Assembly (NCBI RefSeq): GCF_019207085.1
Contig: NZ_JAATOM010000001.1
Coordinates: 372,001-436,000 of the forward strand
Direction of reading: 5' to 3'
DNA from: Variovorax sp. dw_308
GTDB taxonomy: Bacteria > Pseudomonadota > Gammaproteobacteria > Burkholderiales > Burkholderiaceae_C
Length of the DNA stretch: 64,000 bases
Position 1 is the stretch's first letter, and every line of letters begins with the position of its first letter. The notes below the pieces were generated by a model that was not told the DNA's origin, made no database searches, and saw nothing but the letters and a program-made list of their open reading frames with translations. Of this stretch, positions 10,515 to 21,294 are shown one piece after another. Position numbers and translations under genes: made by a program.

Positions 10515-11483
10515 CTATTCGGGTTCGATGTTCTGCTCGCGGATGATCACGCTCCAGCGCGCAACGTCCTGCTTGACGTAGTCCATCACCTGGGCGGGCG
10601 CGCTGCTCTCGGCATCGACGCCGAGCGCATCGAAGCGCTTTCTCACGTCTTCGGATGCCACCGCCTTGACGACGGCGGCATGCAGTTGTTCGACGACGGC
10701 CGGTGGCGTGCCGGCCTTGGCGAGCAGCGCGAACCACGAGTACAGCGAATAGCCCGGGACGTACTTGCCGACCACATCGGTCTTCGGGTCGTGTGGCGAC
10801 GTGGTGTCGGAGGTCACGCCCACGAGCTTGATCCTGCCGGTGGCGATCTGGCCGCGCATGGCTTCGGTCGGCGTGGTCAGCAGCACCTGCACCTCGCCGC
10901 CCATCAAGGCGTTGAGCGTGGGTGCCTGTCCCTTGTAGGGCACGTGCGTCATCTTGATGCCGGCCTGCTTGATGAGCAACTCGGTACCGAGGTGGCCGAG
11001 CGAGCCCACGCCCGCGCTGGCGTAGTTGGCCTTGCCTTGCGTCTTGCGGGCCCAGTCCAGGAACGTGCTCATGTTGGTCGCGGGAACGGCTGAGCTCACC
11101 GCCAGCACCATGGTCGACCTGGCGACCATGGAGATGGGCGCGAAGTCCTTCACCGGATCGAAGCCCGCGTTCTTCTGCAGCAGCGGCGTGACGGCGCTGG
11201 GGCCGTTGTTGCCGAGGAAGAGCGTGTAGCCGTCGGCGGGTGCGCGGAGCACCTGCTGGGCGCCCAAGGCGCCGCCGACACCGGGCACGTTTTCCACGAC
11301 GATCGTGGCGCCGCCCAGGGCCTGCTGCAACGGGCCCTGCAGGATGCGGGCCATTGCGTCGGTCGGGCCGCCTGCTGCATAGGGGACGACCAGGTGGATC
11401 GGTTTGTCGGGGTAGGCCGCCGAGGTCGCGATGGGCAGGGCGAATGCGACAACAAGGCCGCACGTGCGGATGATCGAGGGCAT
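10515..11483 (-). CDS. Bug/TctC-family periplasmic tricarboxylate-type receptor
   Basis: A 322-aa receptor of the Bug (TctC) family, abundant in Burkholderiales. It has a signal peptide (MPSIIRTCGLVVAFALPIAT) followed by the family start YPDKPIHLVVPYAAGGPTDAMAR and the ligand loop region GKANYASAGVGSLGHLGTELL. Members bind carboxylates and related small acids, sometimes for transport and sometimes for signalling. It is last in the operon acyl-CoA dehydrogenase, CoA transferase, Bug, Bug. No TctA/TctB membrane partner is present in the window, as is common for orphan Bug genes. Confidence 0.9.
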   Translation of the reverse strand: MPSIIRTCGLVVAFALPIATSAAYPDKPIHLVVPYAAGGPTDAMARILQGPLQQALGGATIVVENVPGVGGALGAQQVLRAPADGYTLFLGNNGPSAVTPLLQKNAGFDPVKDFAPISMVARSTMVLAVSSAVPATNMSTFLDWARKTQGKANYASAGVGSLGHLGTELLIKQAGIKMTHVPYKGQAPTLNALMGGEVQVLLTTPTEAMRGQIATGRIKLVGVTSDTTSPHDPKTDVVGKYVPGYSLYSWFALLAKAGTPPAVVEQLHAAVVKAVASEDVRKRFDALGVDAESSAPAQVMDYVKQDVARWSVIIREQNIEPE

Positions 11484-11614
11484 TTTTATGTCTCCGGTTT
11501 TTTGAATCTGGTTGTCAGCCTGGTTGCTGGTCGGGTGCGTGCACGGCGATCACTGCCGTCGGAACTAGAGTCTTCATGGCCCCGGCCTTGCATTCACTAC
11601 AAAGTTGTTCGGGT

Positions 11615-12583
11615 TCATTCAGTGCCCAGTTCCTTGACGATAGGCGCGAATGTGCCGATCTCGCGCGCGATACGCTCGCCATAGGCCTTGCCGTCCAGCG
11701 GCGATGCTTCCATGCCCATCGTGTTCAGCTGGTGCCGAATCGCGGGATCGGCCAGGGCGCTGGTGAAGGCGCGGCCGATCTTCTCGGCAATGGCAGGTGG
11801 CGTGCGCGCCGGTGCGACGATGCCGGTATAGACCACTGCATCGAAGCCGGCCAGTTGCGTGGCAATCGGCGCCACGCCGGGCACGAGGGGACTCGGCGCC
11901 GCCGTTGCCACGCCCAGTGCCTTGATGCGGCCTGCCTTCACGTAGTCATTCATCGGGCCTGAGAGGATGGTGAGCTGAACCTTCACTTCACCGGTCAGCA
12001 GTGCCGTCGTCGTCTGCGCGTTACCCTGGTAGGGCACAGGCAGCATCTGTATGCCGGCCTGGCGCTGGAACAGCGCTGTCGCCACGTCGCCGTAGGCACC
12101 CTTGCCGACCACCGCATATTCGAGCTTGCCGGGATGGGCCTTGGCATAGTCGAGGAACTGACGCAGGTCGTTGGCAGGCACCGATGGATGGACCAGCAGC
12201 ACCGATGGCGCGCTCGACAGGCCGGCCACGGGAACGAAGCGCTTCTGCGGATCGATGCCTGCGCTCTTCTGCACGAAGGGCGTGATCGAGATCACGCCGG
12301 TGTTCACCACCATCACGGTGTAGCCGTCCGCGGGTGCATCGGCAACGAGCCGCGCGCCGATCATGCCTGCGGCGCCCGGGCGGTTGTCGATGATCAGCGG
12401 CTGTCCAAGGCTGCGCGCCACAGGCTCCTGCAGCAGGCGCAGCATCGCGTCGGTCACGCCGCCGGCCGCAAAGGGCAAGACGACACGGATCGGTTTTTCA
12501 GGAAAGGCGGTCTGCGCAGTCGCGTGGCACGCCAGCGCCATCGCGCAGGCGCCGGCGAGGAGCGCCGTCATCGGGTTGTTCAT
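11615..12583 (-). CDS. Second Bug/TctC-family periplasmic receptor
   Basis: Also 322 aa and paralogous to its downstream neighbour. The signal peptide is MNNPMTALLAGACAMALACH with cleavage near ATAQ; then FPEKPIRVVLPFAAGGVTDAMLR and DNRPGAAGMIGARLVADAPADG. It begins 40 bp after the CoA-transferase stop, and a 131-bp gap separates it from the second receptor. Two receptors beside an acyl-CoA-type catabolic pair suggest uptake of the acid that the CoA transferase activates; that link is inference. Confidence 0.9.
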   Translation of the reverse strand: MNNPMTALLAGACAMALACHATAQTAFPEKPIRVVLPFAAGGVTDAMLRLLQEPVARSLGQPLIIDNRPGAAGMIGARLVADAPADGYTVMVVNTGVISITPFVQKSAGIDPQKRFVPVAGLSSAPSVLLVHPSVPANDLRQFLDYAKAHPGKLEYAVVGKGAYGDVATALFQRQAGIQMLPVPYQGNAQTTTALLTGEVKVQLTILSGPMNDYVKAGRIKALGVATAAPSPLVPGVAPIATQLAGFDAVVYTGIVAPARTPPAIAEKIGRAFTSALADPAIRHQLNTMGMEASPLDGKAYGERIAREIGTFAPIVKELGTE

Positions 12584-12623
12584 TGCAACTTGTCTCCGGG
12601 GTTCTTGGCTTGTGTTCTTGCGT

Positions 12624-13814
12624 TCATCCGCCTAGCACGCCGGCGGCACGCAGCCGCGCGATGCCGCCGGCGTCCTTGCCGAGCAATTCGCCGAGGATCC
12701 CGGGGCCGTCCTCGCCCAGCGCTGGCAGGTGCGCGCGCGGACCGGCGTTGCCCTTCTTCATGCGAAATGGCGTTCCCGCGACCAGGAAGGGGCCGGCACC
12801 GTCATCCATCTCGCACATCGTTCCGCGCTCCTTCACCACGTCCAACTGCATCGTCTCGCCGATGTTCAGGTAGCGCGAGCACGGGACTTGATGCACGTCG
12901 AGAATGCGTTCGCATTCCTCTGCGGTGTGCTGCATCGCCCACTTGGCAAGCTCGGCCAGGAAGGCGTCCCAGTGCACCTGGCGTCCGCGACCCGTGGCAA
13001 AGCGTTCGTCCTCCAGCCACTCGGGATGGCCGGCGGCCTTGCACAGTGCGATGAAGTTGTCCTGCGTGGTCGGCGCGACGACAAGGTGACCGTCGCGCGC
13101 GGGAGTGGGCTTGTAGACGAAGTGCAGCGGCTGTTCGGGGAACTGGGCTTCGCCGACTTCGCACACCAGCAGGCTCACCATCGAATCGAGCAGCGACAAA
13201 TCGACCAGGTCGCCTTGGCCGGTGCGCTGGCGCTGCACCAGCGCGGCCTGGATGCCGCCGAAGGCCAGCGAGCCGCCAAGCACGTCGGCCACGAAGATGC
13301 CGGTGTTGGGCGGGCGGCTCGCATCGTCCTGGTAGCCGCGCATGGCGTCGTCGAAACCCGAGAGCGCGTGCAACGTGGGCGCATACGCGCCCTTGCCGTC
13401 GCCCGATTTGCCCTGGCCGAAGCCGGAGATCGAGCAGTACACCAGGCGAGGGTTGATCTCGCTGAGCGCCTCGTAGCCCAGGCCCAGCCGCTTCATCACG
13501 CCGGGGCGGAAGTTCTCCACCACGACATCGGCCTGCTTGACCAACGCGTGCACGATCTCCCGCGCTTCATCGGTCTTCAGGTCGAGCACGATGCTGCGCT
13601 TGCCGCAGTTCAGCGACGCGTAGTAGCTGCTGCGCCCCTCGCGAAATGGCGGGCGGCTGCGCGTGAGGTCGCCGTTCTTCGATTCGATCTTGATGACTTC
13701 GGCGCCCAGGTCGGCCATCAGTCGCGTGCAGTAGGGGCCCGACATCACGAAGGTGAAGTCGAGCACGCGGATGCCTGAGAGCGCGCCGGGCGCGCCGGCA
13801 GCAACGGTTGCCAT
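12624..13814 (-). CDS. Class III (CaiB/Frc) CoA transferase
   Basis: A 396-aa CoA transferase that moves CoA from a donor acyl-CoA to a carboxylic acid. It starts with the family N-terminus LSGIRVLDFTFVMSGPYCTRLMADLGAEVIKIE. The catalytic Asp expected in this family is Asp177 in TGIFVADVLGG. The family features NFRPGVMKRLG and YCSISGFGQ are present. The ATG at 13814 lies 8 bp after the acyl-CoA dehydrogenase stop, so the two are co-transcribed. Likely substrates are a dicarboxylate or branched/aromatic acid then oxidised by the dehydrogenase; the exact acid is unknown. Confidence 0.9.
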   Translation of the reverse strand: MATVAAGAPGALSGIRVLDFTFVMSGPYCTRLMADLGAEVIKIESKNGDLTRSRPPFREGRSSYYASLNCGKRSIVLDLKTDEAREIVHALVKQADVVVENFRPGVMKRLGLGYEALSEINPRLVYCSISGFGQGKSGDGKGAYAPTLHALSGFDDAMRGYQDDASRPPNTGIFVADVLGGSLAFGGIQAALVQRQRTGQGDLVDLSLLDSMVSLLVCEVGEAQFPEQPLHFVYKPTPARDGHLVVAPTTQDNFIALCKAAGHPEWLEDERFATGRGRQVHWDAFLAELAKWAMQHTAEECERILDVHQVPCSRYLNIGETMQLDVVKERGTMCEMDDGAGPFLVAGTPFRMKKGNAGPRAHLPALGEDGPGILGELLGKDAGGIARLRAAGVLGG

Positions 13815-13822
13815 CGCGCTAC

Positions 13823-14977
13823 TCAGCGGAAACCGAGGGCGCGGCGCGCGATGACCATGCGCTGGATCTGGTTGGTGCCCTCGTAGATCTGCAGTACCTT
13901 GGCGTCGCGCATCATGCGCTCCACGTGATTGCCGCGGATGTACCCATGTCCACCCAGGATCTGGACCGCATCCGTCGTCACCTTCATGGCCATGTCGGTG
14001 CAGAAGCACTTCACCATCGACGCCATCTCCGTCAGGCGGTCGAGTTGCCCTGCGTCAATGGCGCGGGTGCACTTGTAGAGCAGTGCGCGCGCAGCCTCGA
14101 TCTGGATGTGCATGTCGGCCAGCATGAACTGCAGGCCCTGGAACTCGCCGATGGCGCGGCCGAAGGCCTTGCGTTCCTTGGCATAGGCCACAGCGATGTC
14201 GAATGCGCCTTGCGCCACCCCGACCGCGCTGGCCGCCACCGTGGGCCGGTTCAGGTCGAGGATGTGCATGCACGAGGTGAAGCCGCGGCCTTCGTCGCCC
14301 ATGCGGTTTTCCACCGGCACGCGAACGTTGTCGAAAAAGATGTCCGCATGCGGCGTGCCGCGCTGGCCCATCATCTTCTCGCTGCCGCCGAGCGTGATGC
14401 CGGCTGATTTCATGTCGACGATGAAACAGCTGATGTTGTCCACGCCGCGCTTGCCCGTGTCGCCAGTCTTGGCGAAGAGCGTGATGTAGTCGGCCAGCGG
14501 CGCCATGGTGATGAAGCACTTCTGGCCGTTGACGACATAGTGATCGCCGTCGCGCACGGCCGTGGTCTTCATTGCGCCGACATCGGAGCCCGCATGCGGC
14601 TCGGTGATGGCCACCGAGCTCACCACGCCGCCGTTGGCCACCAGCGGCAGCCACTTCTTGCGCTGTTCATCGGTGCCGAAGTGCAGCAAGGGCAGCACGA
14701 AGGAAATGGTGTTCTGGTTGATGAGCTGTGCGCCTGTCATCGACACGCGGGCCACGAGTTCCTTGGCCATGCAGGTGGTGGTGAGGTCGAGGCCGGGGCC
14801 GCCGTATTCCTCGGGCACCCGGGCCTGCATGAGCCCCATTTCGCCGAAGATCTTGACGAGGTGGACGGGAAATTTTTCCTCTTCATCCATCTGTTGCGCG
14901 ATAGGCGCGATTTCCTTGTCGACCACGCGTTGCAAGCTGTCGAGCAGGGCTTCCTGAAGTTCGGTCCGTTCTTCCAT
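13823..14977 (-). CDS. Acyl-CoA dehydrogenase
   Basis: FAD-dependent acyl-CoA dehydrogenase, 384 aa, the usual family length. The FAD/substrate motifs are VAITEPHAGSDVGAMKTTA and CFITMAPLADYITLFAKTG. The catalytic base is Glu366 in the C-terminal YEGTNQIQ motif, after GGHGYIRGNHVERMMRDAKV. The ATG at 14977 gives the correct family N-terminus; an open frame upstream has non-coding composition. It is the first gene of the operon with the CoA transferase and the two Bug receptors. It would introduce a double bond into the CoA-activated acid. Confidence 0.93.
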   Translation of the reverse strand: MEERTELQEALLDSLQRVVDKEIAPIAQQMDEEEKFPVHLVKIFGEMGLMQARVPEEYGGPGLDLTTTCMAKELVARVSMTGAQLINQNTISFVLPLLHFGTDEQRKKWLPLVANGGVVSSVAITEPHAGSDVGAMKTTAVRDGDHYVVNGQKCFITMAPLADYITLFAKTGDTGKRGVDNISCFIVDMKSAGITLGGSEKMMGQRGTPHADIFFDNVRVPVENRMGDEGRGFTSCMHILDLNRPTVAASAVGVAQGAFDIAVAYAKERKAFGRAIGEFQGLQFMLADMHIQIEAARALLYKCTRAIDAGQLDRLTEMASMVKCFCTDMAMKVTTDAVQILGGHGYIRGNHVERMMRDAKVLQIYEGTNQIQRMVIARRALGFR

Positions 14978-15100
14978 GATGTCTCCGTATCGTCGGTGGG
15001 AATGACAGGATGCGAATGCGCCTGTCGTTAGCCCCCATCGTGCGATTCGGGCGGACCTTTGAAAAGAATCGCGCCAGCACATCATCTGTGAATGGAATTC

Positions 15101-15247
15101 ATGATCGAACTGGCGCGGGCCAGCGTGGTGCGCGCCTTCGCGACCTGGGCTGGGCGGCGCAGGAAGCTGGAGACGCCGCTGGCTGCGTCGGGGCTGGAGG
15201 CGTCCAGCCAGGGATGCGATTCGCGAGGAGGGGATGCGACGGCTTGA
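15101..15247 (+). pseudogene. C-terminal remnant similar to the halogenase-like protein
   Basis: A 48-codon open frame whose middle, FATWAGRRRKLETPLAASGL followed by EA, matches the C-terminal tail of the gene at 8085-9455 (FATWAWRRKNLKASLAVSGL, EA). The DNA is also alike, with an identical GTCGGGGCTGGAGGCG in both. The first dozen codons do not match, and nothing resembling the flavin-binding part lies upstream. It reads as the leftover tail of a second copy or of a recombined one. Alternatively the tail is part of a dispersed repeat. No ribosome site supports expression. Confidence 0.55.
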
Positions 15248-15406
15248 CCCGACGGCCCTCACGCCGGCGCCCCCTGACGGCTTGAACCCCTCGGGGCGAG
15301 CACAGCGAAGGATGTTCGTGGGCACCCGCGGAAGCGGCTCTGCGGGGCCGCTGGGTGTGCCCCCTTTTGGAGCCGCGGCCCGAAAAAGCAGCCGCCTGTC
15401 TCGGCC

Positions 15407-15433
15407 GCCCGGAGCGCCGAAGGCGCTTCGGGC
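15407..15433 (-). terminator. Stem-loop downstream of garR
   Basis: Arms GCCCGGAGCGCC (15407-15418) and GGCGCTTCGGGC (15422-15433) pair with one G-T wobble around GAA. The stem starts 14 bp past the garR stop on the minus strand. In that direction a run of five T occurs only about 20 nt later (15384-15388), so the assignment is moderate. Confidence 0.45.
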
Positions 15434-15446
15434 TTGGGCTTGACGC

Positions 15447-16346
15447 TCAGTCCGGTTGGACCGGGTGCTGCGCCAGCGCTTCGAGCGCTCGCACCAGCGC
15501 CGAGTGGTCGGACTGGCCGTGGCCCATCGCGGCGCAGGCGTTCATGAGTTGCGCGGCGCCGGCCGTTTGGGGTAAGGCCACGCCGAGCGCGCGTGCACTC
15601 TGCATCGCCAGGTTCAGGTCCTTCTGGTGCAGCGCGATGCGAAAGCCCGGCGCGAAGGTTCGCTTGATCATGCGTTCGCCATGCACTTCGAGGATGCGCG
15701 ATGACGCAAATCCGCCCATCAATGCCTGACGCACCTTGGCCGGGTCGGCGCCTGCCTTGCTGGCAAACACCAGCGCTTCGCCCACCGCCGCGATGTTGAG
15801 CGCCACGATGATCTGGTTGGCGACCTTGCAGACCTGGCCGTCGCCGATGCCGCCGACCAGCGTGATGTTCTTGCCCATCTTGTCGAGCAGGGGCTTCACC
15901 TTTTCGAACTCGGCATCCTGGCCGCCGCACATGATGGTGAGGCTCGCGGCCTTCGCGCCGACTTCGCCGCCGGACACCGGCGCGTCCACGTAGCCGCAGC
16001 CGAGCGCCTCGATCTTCTTGCCGAATCCCTTGGTGGCTACGGGGTCGATGGAACTGCAGTCCACCACGGTCTTGCCCTTCGACAATCCGGCCGCGACGCC
16101 GCCTTCGCCGAACAGCACGAGTTCGACGTCGGGCGTGTCGGGCACCATCACGAAGATGATGTCGGCCTGGCGTGCGACCTCGGTGGCCGTCAGGCAGACG
16201 GTGGCCTTCGACGCGAAGGGCTCGGGCGCCTTGCCATGCGTGTTGACGAAAAGCTGGTGGCCTGCTTCGAGCAGGTGGCCGGCCATGGGGGCGCCCATGA
16301 TGCCTAGGCCGATGAAGCCGATCTTCTGGGGTGTGGTGGTGCTCAT
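15447..16346 (-). CDS. garR: Tartronate semialdehyde reductase (2-hydroxy-3-oxopropionate reductase)
   Basis: Reduces tartronate semialdehyde to D-glycerate with NAD(P)H. At 299 aa it has the beta-hydroxyacid dehydrogenase layout: Rossmann motif GFIGLGIMGAPMAGHLLEAGH at about residues 10-30, substrate motif DAPVSGGEVGA, and the catalytic-lysine helix GQVCKVANQIIVALN. Its ATG overlaps the hyi stop in ATGA. Together with Gcl it converts two glyoxylate into glycerate plus CO2, here draining glyoxylate from purine breakdown. It could equally be called glxR; the two names cover isofunctional enzymes. Confidence 0.93.
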   Translation of the reverse strand: MSTTTPQKIGFIGLGIMGAPMAGHLLEAGHQLFVNTHGKAPEPFASKATVCLTATEVARQADIIFVMVPDTPDVELVLFGEGGVAAGLSKGKTVVDCSSIDPVATKGFGKKIEALGCGYVDAPVSGGEVGAKAASLTIMCGGQDAEFEKVKPLLDKMGKNITLVGGIGDGQVCKVANQIIVALNIAAVGEALVFASKAGADPAKVRQALMGGFASSRILEVHGERMIKRTFAPGFRIALHQKDLNLAMQSARALGVALPQTAGAAQLMNACAAMGHGQSDHSALVRALEALAQHPVQPD

Positions 16347-17143
16347 GCGTTGGTCTCCTCCTCTTGTGGGGCCAGCGCCTCGCGCCAGCCGAGGCCATCG
16401 GCGGTGGTGGTGCGCGGCTTGTATTCGCAGCCGATCCAGCCGTCATAGCCAATCGCGTCGATGTGCTTGAAAAGCCAGGCGTAGTTGATCTCGCCGGTGC
16501 CGGGCTCGCCGCGGCCGGGGTTGTCGGCCAGCTGGATGTGGCCGATGCGCGCGAGCTGCTTGCTGAGCGTGTTGCCCAGCTCGCCTTCCATGCGCTGCGC
16601 GTGGTAGATGTCGTACTGGACGAAGAGATTGGGCGAGCCGACCTCGTCGATGATGGCCAGCGCCTGGTCGGTGCGCGTCAGGAAGAAGCCGGGAATGTCG
16701 AAGCTGTTGATGGGCTCGATCAGCAACTGGATGCCGGCCGCCTGCAACTCCTTCGCGGCAAAGCGCAGGTTCTCGATCAGAGTGGCCCTGGCGACTTGCG
16801 GGCTCACGCCGGCCGGCAGCTTGCCGGCCAGGCAGTTCACGCGCGGGCAACCCAGCGCGCTAGCGTAGTCGATGGCCTTGGCCACGCCGTCGCGGAATTC
16901 CGCGGTGCGGGCCGGGTCGCAGGCGATGCCGCGATCGCCGCCGTCCCAGTTGCCCGCGGGCAGGTTGTGCAGGACTTGCTGCAGCTTGTTGTCGCGCAGC
17001 GCGGCAGTCAGTTCCTGTTTGCTGAAGGCATAGGGGAACAGGTATTCGACAGCCTCGAAGCCGGCATTGGCGGCGGCTTCGAAGCGTTGCATGAACGGTA
17101 GCTCGGTGAAGAGCATCGTCAGGTTGGCTGCAAATTTGGGCAT
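16343..17143 (-). CDS. hyi: Hydroxypyruvate isomerase
   Basis: TIM-barrel isomerase of the Hyi/OtnI family, 266 aa, interconverting hydroxypyruvate and tartronate semialdehyde. The start MPKFAANLTMLFTELPFMQR is the typical family N-terminus. Metal-site glutamate and neighbours appear in LLIEPINSFDIPGFFLT, with QYDIYHAQRMEG and GEINYAWLFKHID later. The ATG at 17143 is chosen on this homology. Its stop overlaps the garR start by 4 bp, and gcl lies 184 bp upstream on the same strand, giving the conserved gcl-hyi-garR order. Confidence 0.92.
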   Translation of the reverse strand: MPKFAANLTMLFTELPFMQRFEAAANAGFEAVEYLFPYAFSKQELTAALRDNKLQQVLHNLPAGNWDGGDRGIACDPARTAEFRDGVAKAIDYASALGCPRVNCLAGKLPAGVSPQVARATLIENLRFAAKELQAAGIQLLIEPINSFDIPGFFLTRTDQALAIIDEVGSPNLFVQYDIYHAQRMEGELGNTLSKQLARIGHIQLADNPGRGEPGTGEINYAWLFKHIDAIGYDGWIGCEYKPRTTTADGLGWREALAPQEEETNA

Positions 17144-17327
17144 GGGTTCAACTTGATATGAAATACGAAGGTGCGCGGAGCCTGGGCTCTTGATGCCCGG
17201 GGCTCGTAAGGTGTGAAGATTTCGTAGCGAGGGCGCCGAGGTCGGGTCGAGGAGCGGAACCGTACGCAGGTACGGTGAGCACCAGGGGCCCGAGATCGGC
17301 GGCCGCAGTAGAAGGATTCGCGCTTTC

Positions 17328-19121
<1,794 letters not shown>

Positions 19122-19198
19122 GTCGTAGCTCCTTGTGAATGGCTCGATTCTGGGAATCAAAGGGCTTTCCAAGAAGTGGGTACGCAGCCATAAAACCT

Positions 19199-19213
19199 AT
19201 TCCAATCCGGAAT
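19199..19213. promoter_or_regulatory. Candidate LysR box between gcl and its divergent regulator
   Basis: Perfect dyad ATTCC-N5-GGAAT, which fits the T-N11-A pattern of LysR sites. It lies in the 161-bp divergent spacer between gcl and the LysR gene. A second dyad GATTC-TGG-GAATC sits at 19146-19158, nearer gcl. Binding is inferred from position and symmetry. Confidence 0.5.
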
Positions 19214-19282
19214 GAGTGAGTACCATCGATCGCTGCCAGGCCGGCCCGCGGTCGGCAGCAACCCGCCCGAGGAGTGGATGGA

Positions 19283-20185
19283 ATGGATCGCCTTCTTGCC
19301 ATGGAAATGTTCGTGCGTGTCGTGGAGACCGGCAGCTTCTCCAAGGCTGCGCGCGAGTTCAACACCACGCAGCCCACCGTGACCAAGCAGGTGGCCGCGA
19401 TCGAGTCGCGCCTGAAGGTGCGCCTGCTCAACCGCAACACGCGCGGCGTGAGCCTCACTGAGACCGGTGCGCTCTACTACGAGAAGTGCAAGGACATCGT
19501 GCGCAATGCGGAGGAGGCCGACAACTCGGTGCAGTTGCGCCAGACGCAGGCGCAGGGGCTGCTTCGCATCGGCACGTCGGTGGCCTTCGGGCGCCGCGTG
19601 GTGGTGCCGCAGGTGCTGGAGTTCATGGCGCGGCATCCGCAGGTGCAGGTGGACCTGAGCTTCGAGGACCGCTATGTGGACCTGGTGGCGCAGGGCATCG
19701 ATGTCGCCATCCGCATGGGCAAGCTGGCCGACTCGTCGCTGGGTGCGCGCTTCCTCGGCCGCAATCCGTGGGTCATGGTGGCTGCGCCGAGCTACCTCAA
19801 GGCGCATGGCACGCCGAAGCGGGCGCAGGACCTGAGCGCGCATGTGGCGCTGATCTACAGCAGCGTGGTCGGCGACGACGTCTGGCAGATGCACACGCCC
19901 AAGGGCGAGCCGGTGACGGTGTCGGTGTCGGGCCGCCTGCGCTCCAACAACGTCTCCGCGGTGCTGGTCGCGGCCCGCAACGGCCTGGGCGTCGCGATGA
20001 TGCCGCACTACGTGGCAAGCGAATCCCTGGCCACCGGCAAGGTGGTTCGGGTGCTCGCCGACCATGCGCTGGCCGAGCAGGAGATTCACGCGGTCTTCCC
20101 GTCGCCGAAGCTGGTGCCTGGCAAGGTGCTGAGCCTGATCGCGTTCATGCAGGGCCGCTTTGCCGAAGGCTGGTGGGCGGGCTGA
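19283..20185 (+). CDS. LysR-family regulator divergent from gcl
   Basis: A 300-aa LysR protein with HTH (MEMFVRVVETGSFSKAAREF, TTQPTVTKQVAAIESRLKVR) in the first 60 residues and a C-terminal effector domain. The ATG at 19283 has GAGGAG about 9 bp upstream; a GTG three codons earlier is less likely because it sits within that box. Its divergent placement next to gcl-hyi-garR makes it the probable regulator of glyoxylate use. It abuts the convergent AI-2E family gene with no gap. Confidence 0.88.
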   Translation: MDRLLAMEMFVRVVETGSFSKAAREFNTTQPTVTKQVAAIESRLKVRLLNRNTRGVSLTETGALYYEKCKDIVRNAEEADNSVQLRQTQAQGLLRIGTSVAFGRRVVVPQVLEFMARHPQVQVDLSFEDRYVDLVAQGIDVAIRMGKLADSSLGARFLGRNPWVMVAAPSYLKAHGTPKRAQDLSAHVALIYSSVVGDDVWQMHTPKGEPVTVSVSGRLRSNNVSAVLVAARNGLGVAMMPHYVASESLATGKVVRVLADHALAEQEIHAVFPSPKLVPGKVLSLIAFMQGRFAEGWWAG

Positions 20186-21271
20186 TCATTTCGGCGGCGT
20201 GACCACTTCGTCCGGCATGTCGTCCAGGTTGCCCGAGTCCACGAACAGGCCCCACGCCGCCATGAACAGCGCCGCAATCGCCGGCCCGATCACGAAGCCG
20301 TTGATGCCGAAGATCGACATGCCGCCGATGGTCGCCATCAGCACGACGTAGTCCGGCATCTGCGTGTCCTTGCCGACCAGCAGCGGCCGCAGGATGTTGT
20401 CGACCAGGCCGATCACGCCCACGCCCACGAACACCAGCACGCCGGCCTGCCAGTAGTGGGCGGTCGCGAGAAAGTAGAGCGCCACCGGCCCCCAGATCAG
20501 CGCCGCGCCCACGGCCGGCAGCAGCGACAGGAAGGCCATCAGCACCGCCCACAGCAGCGCGCCCTGCACGCCCAGGAACCCGAAGGCCAGCCCGCCGATC
20601 GTGCCCTGCGCGATGGCCACGGCCACGTTGCCCTTGATGGTCGCGCGGATCACGGTGGTGAACTTGTTGAGCAGGTAGTGCGTGTGCGGCCGGGCCATCG
20701 GCAAGGCGTTGCGCACCGTCTTCGACAGGTCCGCGCCGTCGCGCAGCAGGAAGTACAACAGGTACAGCATGACGAAGAAGCTGACAAGGAACTCGAAGGT
20801 GTTCTGCCCGATCGACAGCGCATGCGTCGCGATCGACTGGCTCGCCTGCGACGCGCCGGCCGAGATGCGTGCCTGCCATGCCCCCATGTCGCCGAGGTTG
20901 AAACGCCGCGCCAGGTCCATCAGCCAGCGCGGCGTTGCGTCGAGGATCTGCTGGAAGTAGGCGGCGAAGTTGATTTTCCCCGAACCGATCGCCTGCGCCA
21001 GCAAGGTGACCTGCTCGATCACGGACAGGGTGATCATGACCAGCGGCAGGATCACCACCACCAGGCAAAGCGCCAGCGTCACCAGCGCCGCGAAGTTGTG
21101 CCCCTTGGGCAGCCGCTTCAGCAGCCAGCGGTACATCGGCGTGAACAGGATGGCCAGCGCCATGGCCCAGAACACGGCGCCGAAGAAGGGGAGCAGGATC
21201 CAGGCGAAGCCTGCAGTGACAGCCGCCAGCAACGCCAGGAAAACGCCGCGCTGAAGTTGCGATGAATTCAT
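20186..21271 (-). CDS. AI-2E/PerM-family membrane protein
   Basis: A 361-aa polytopic membrane protein of the AI-2E transporter (UPF0118/PerM) family with about eight hydrophobic segments: two pairs at the N-terminus (residues 10-60), a long soluble loop (about 95-155), then the C-terminal helices. Conserved pieces include LPFFGAVFWAMALAILF near the start and VDNILRPLLVGKDTQMPDYVVL near the end. Members are linked to autoinducer-2 export or Na+/H+ antiport, and the substrate here cannot be assigned. ATG 21271 is preferred over a GTG two codons upstream. Confidence 0.85.
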   Translation of the reverse strand: MNSSQLQRGVFLALLAAVTAGFAWILLPFFGAVFWAMALAILFTPMYRWLLKRLPKGHNFAALVTLALCLVVVILPLVMITLSVIEQVTLLAQAIGSGKINFAAYFQQILDATPRWLMDLARRFNLGDMGAWQARISAGASQASQSIATHALSIGQNTFEFLVSFFVMLYLLYFLLRDGADLSKTVRNALPMARPHTHYLLNKFTTVIRATIKGNVAVAIAQGTIGGLAFGFLGVQGALLWAVLMAFLSLLPAVGAALIWGPVALYFLATAHYWQAGVLVFVGVGVIGLVDNILRPLLVGKDTQMPDYVVLMATIGGMSIFGINGFVIGPAIAALFMAAWGLFVDSGNLDDMPDEVVTPPK

Positions 21272-21294
21272 ATTCACCGCAGCGTAGCGGGCGC

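Larger units (their letters stand above)
14978..15446. other. 469-bp spacer with a gene remnant and a hairpin
   Basis: No intact gene. It contains the upstream region of the acyl-CoA dehydrogenase, a 147-bp fragment resembling the 3' end of the halogenase-like gene (15101-15247), and a GC-rich stem-loop (15407-15433) next to the garR stop. The rest (15248-15400) shows no recognisable feature. Confidence 0.6.
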
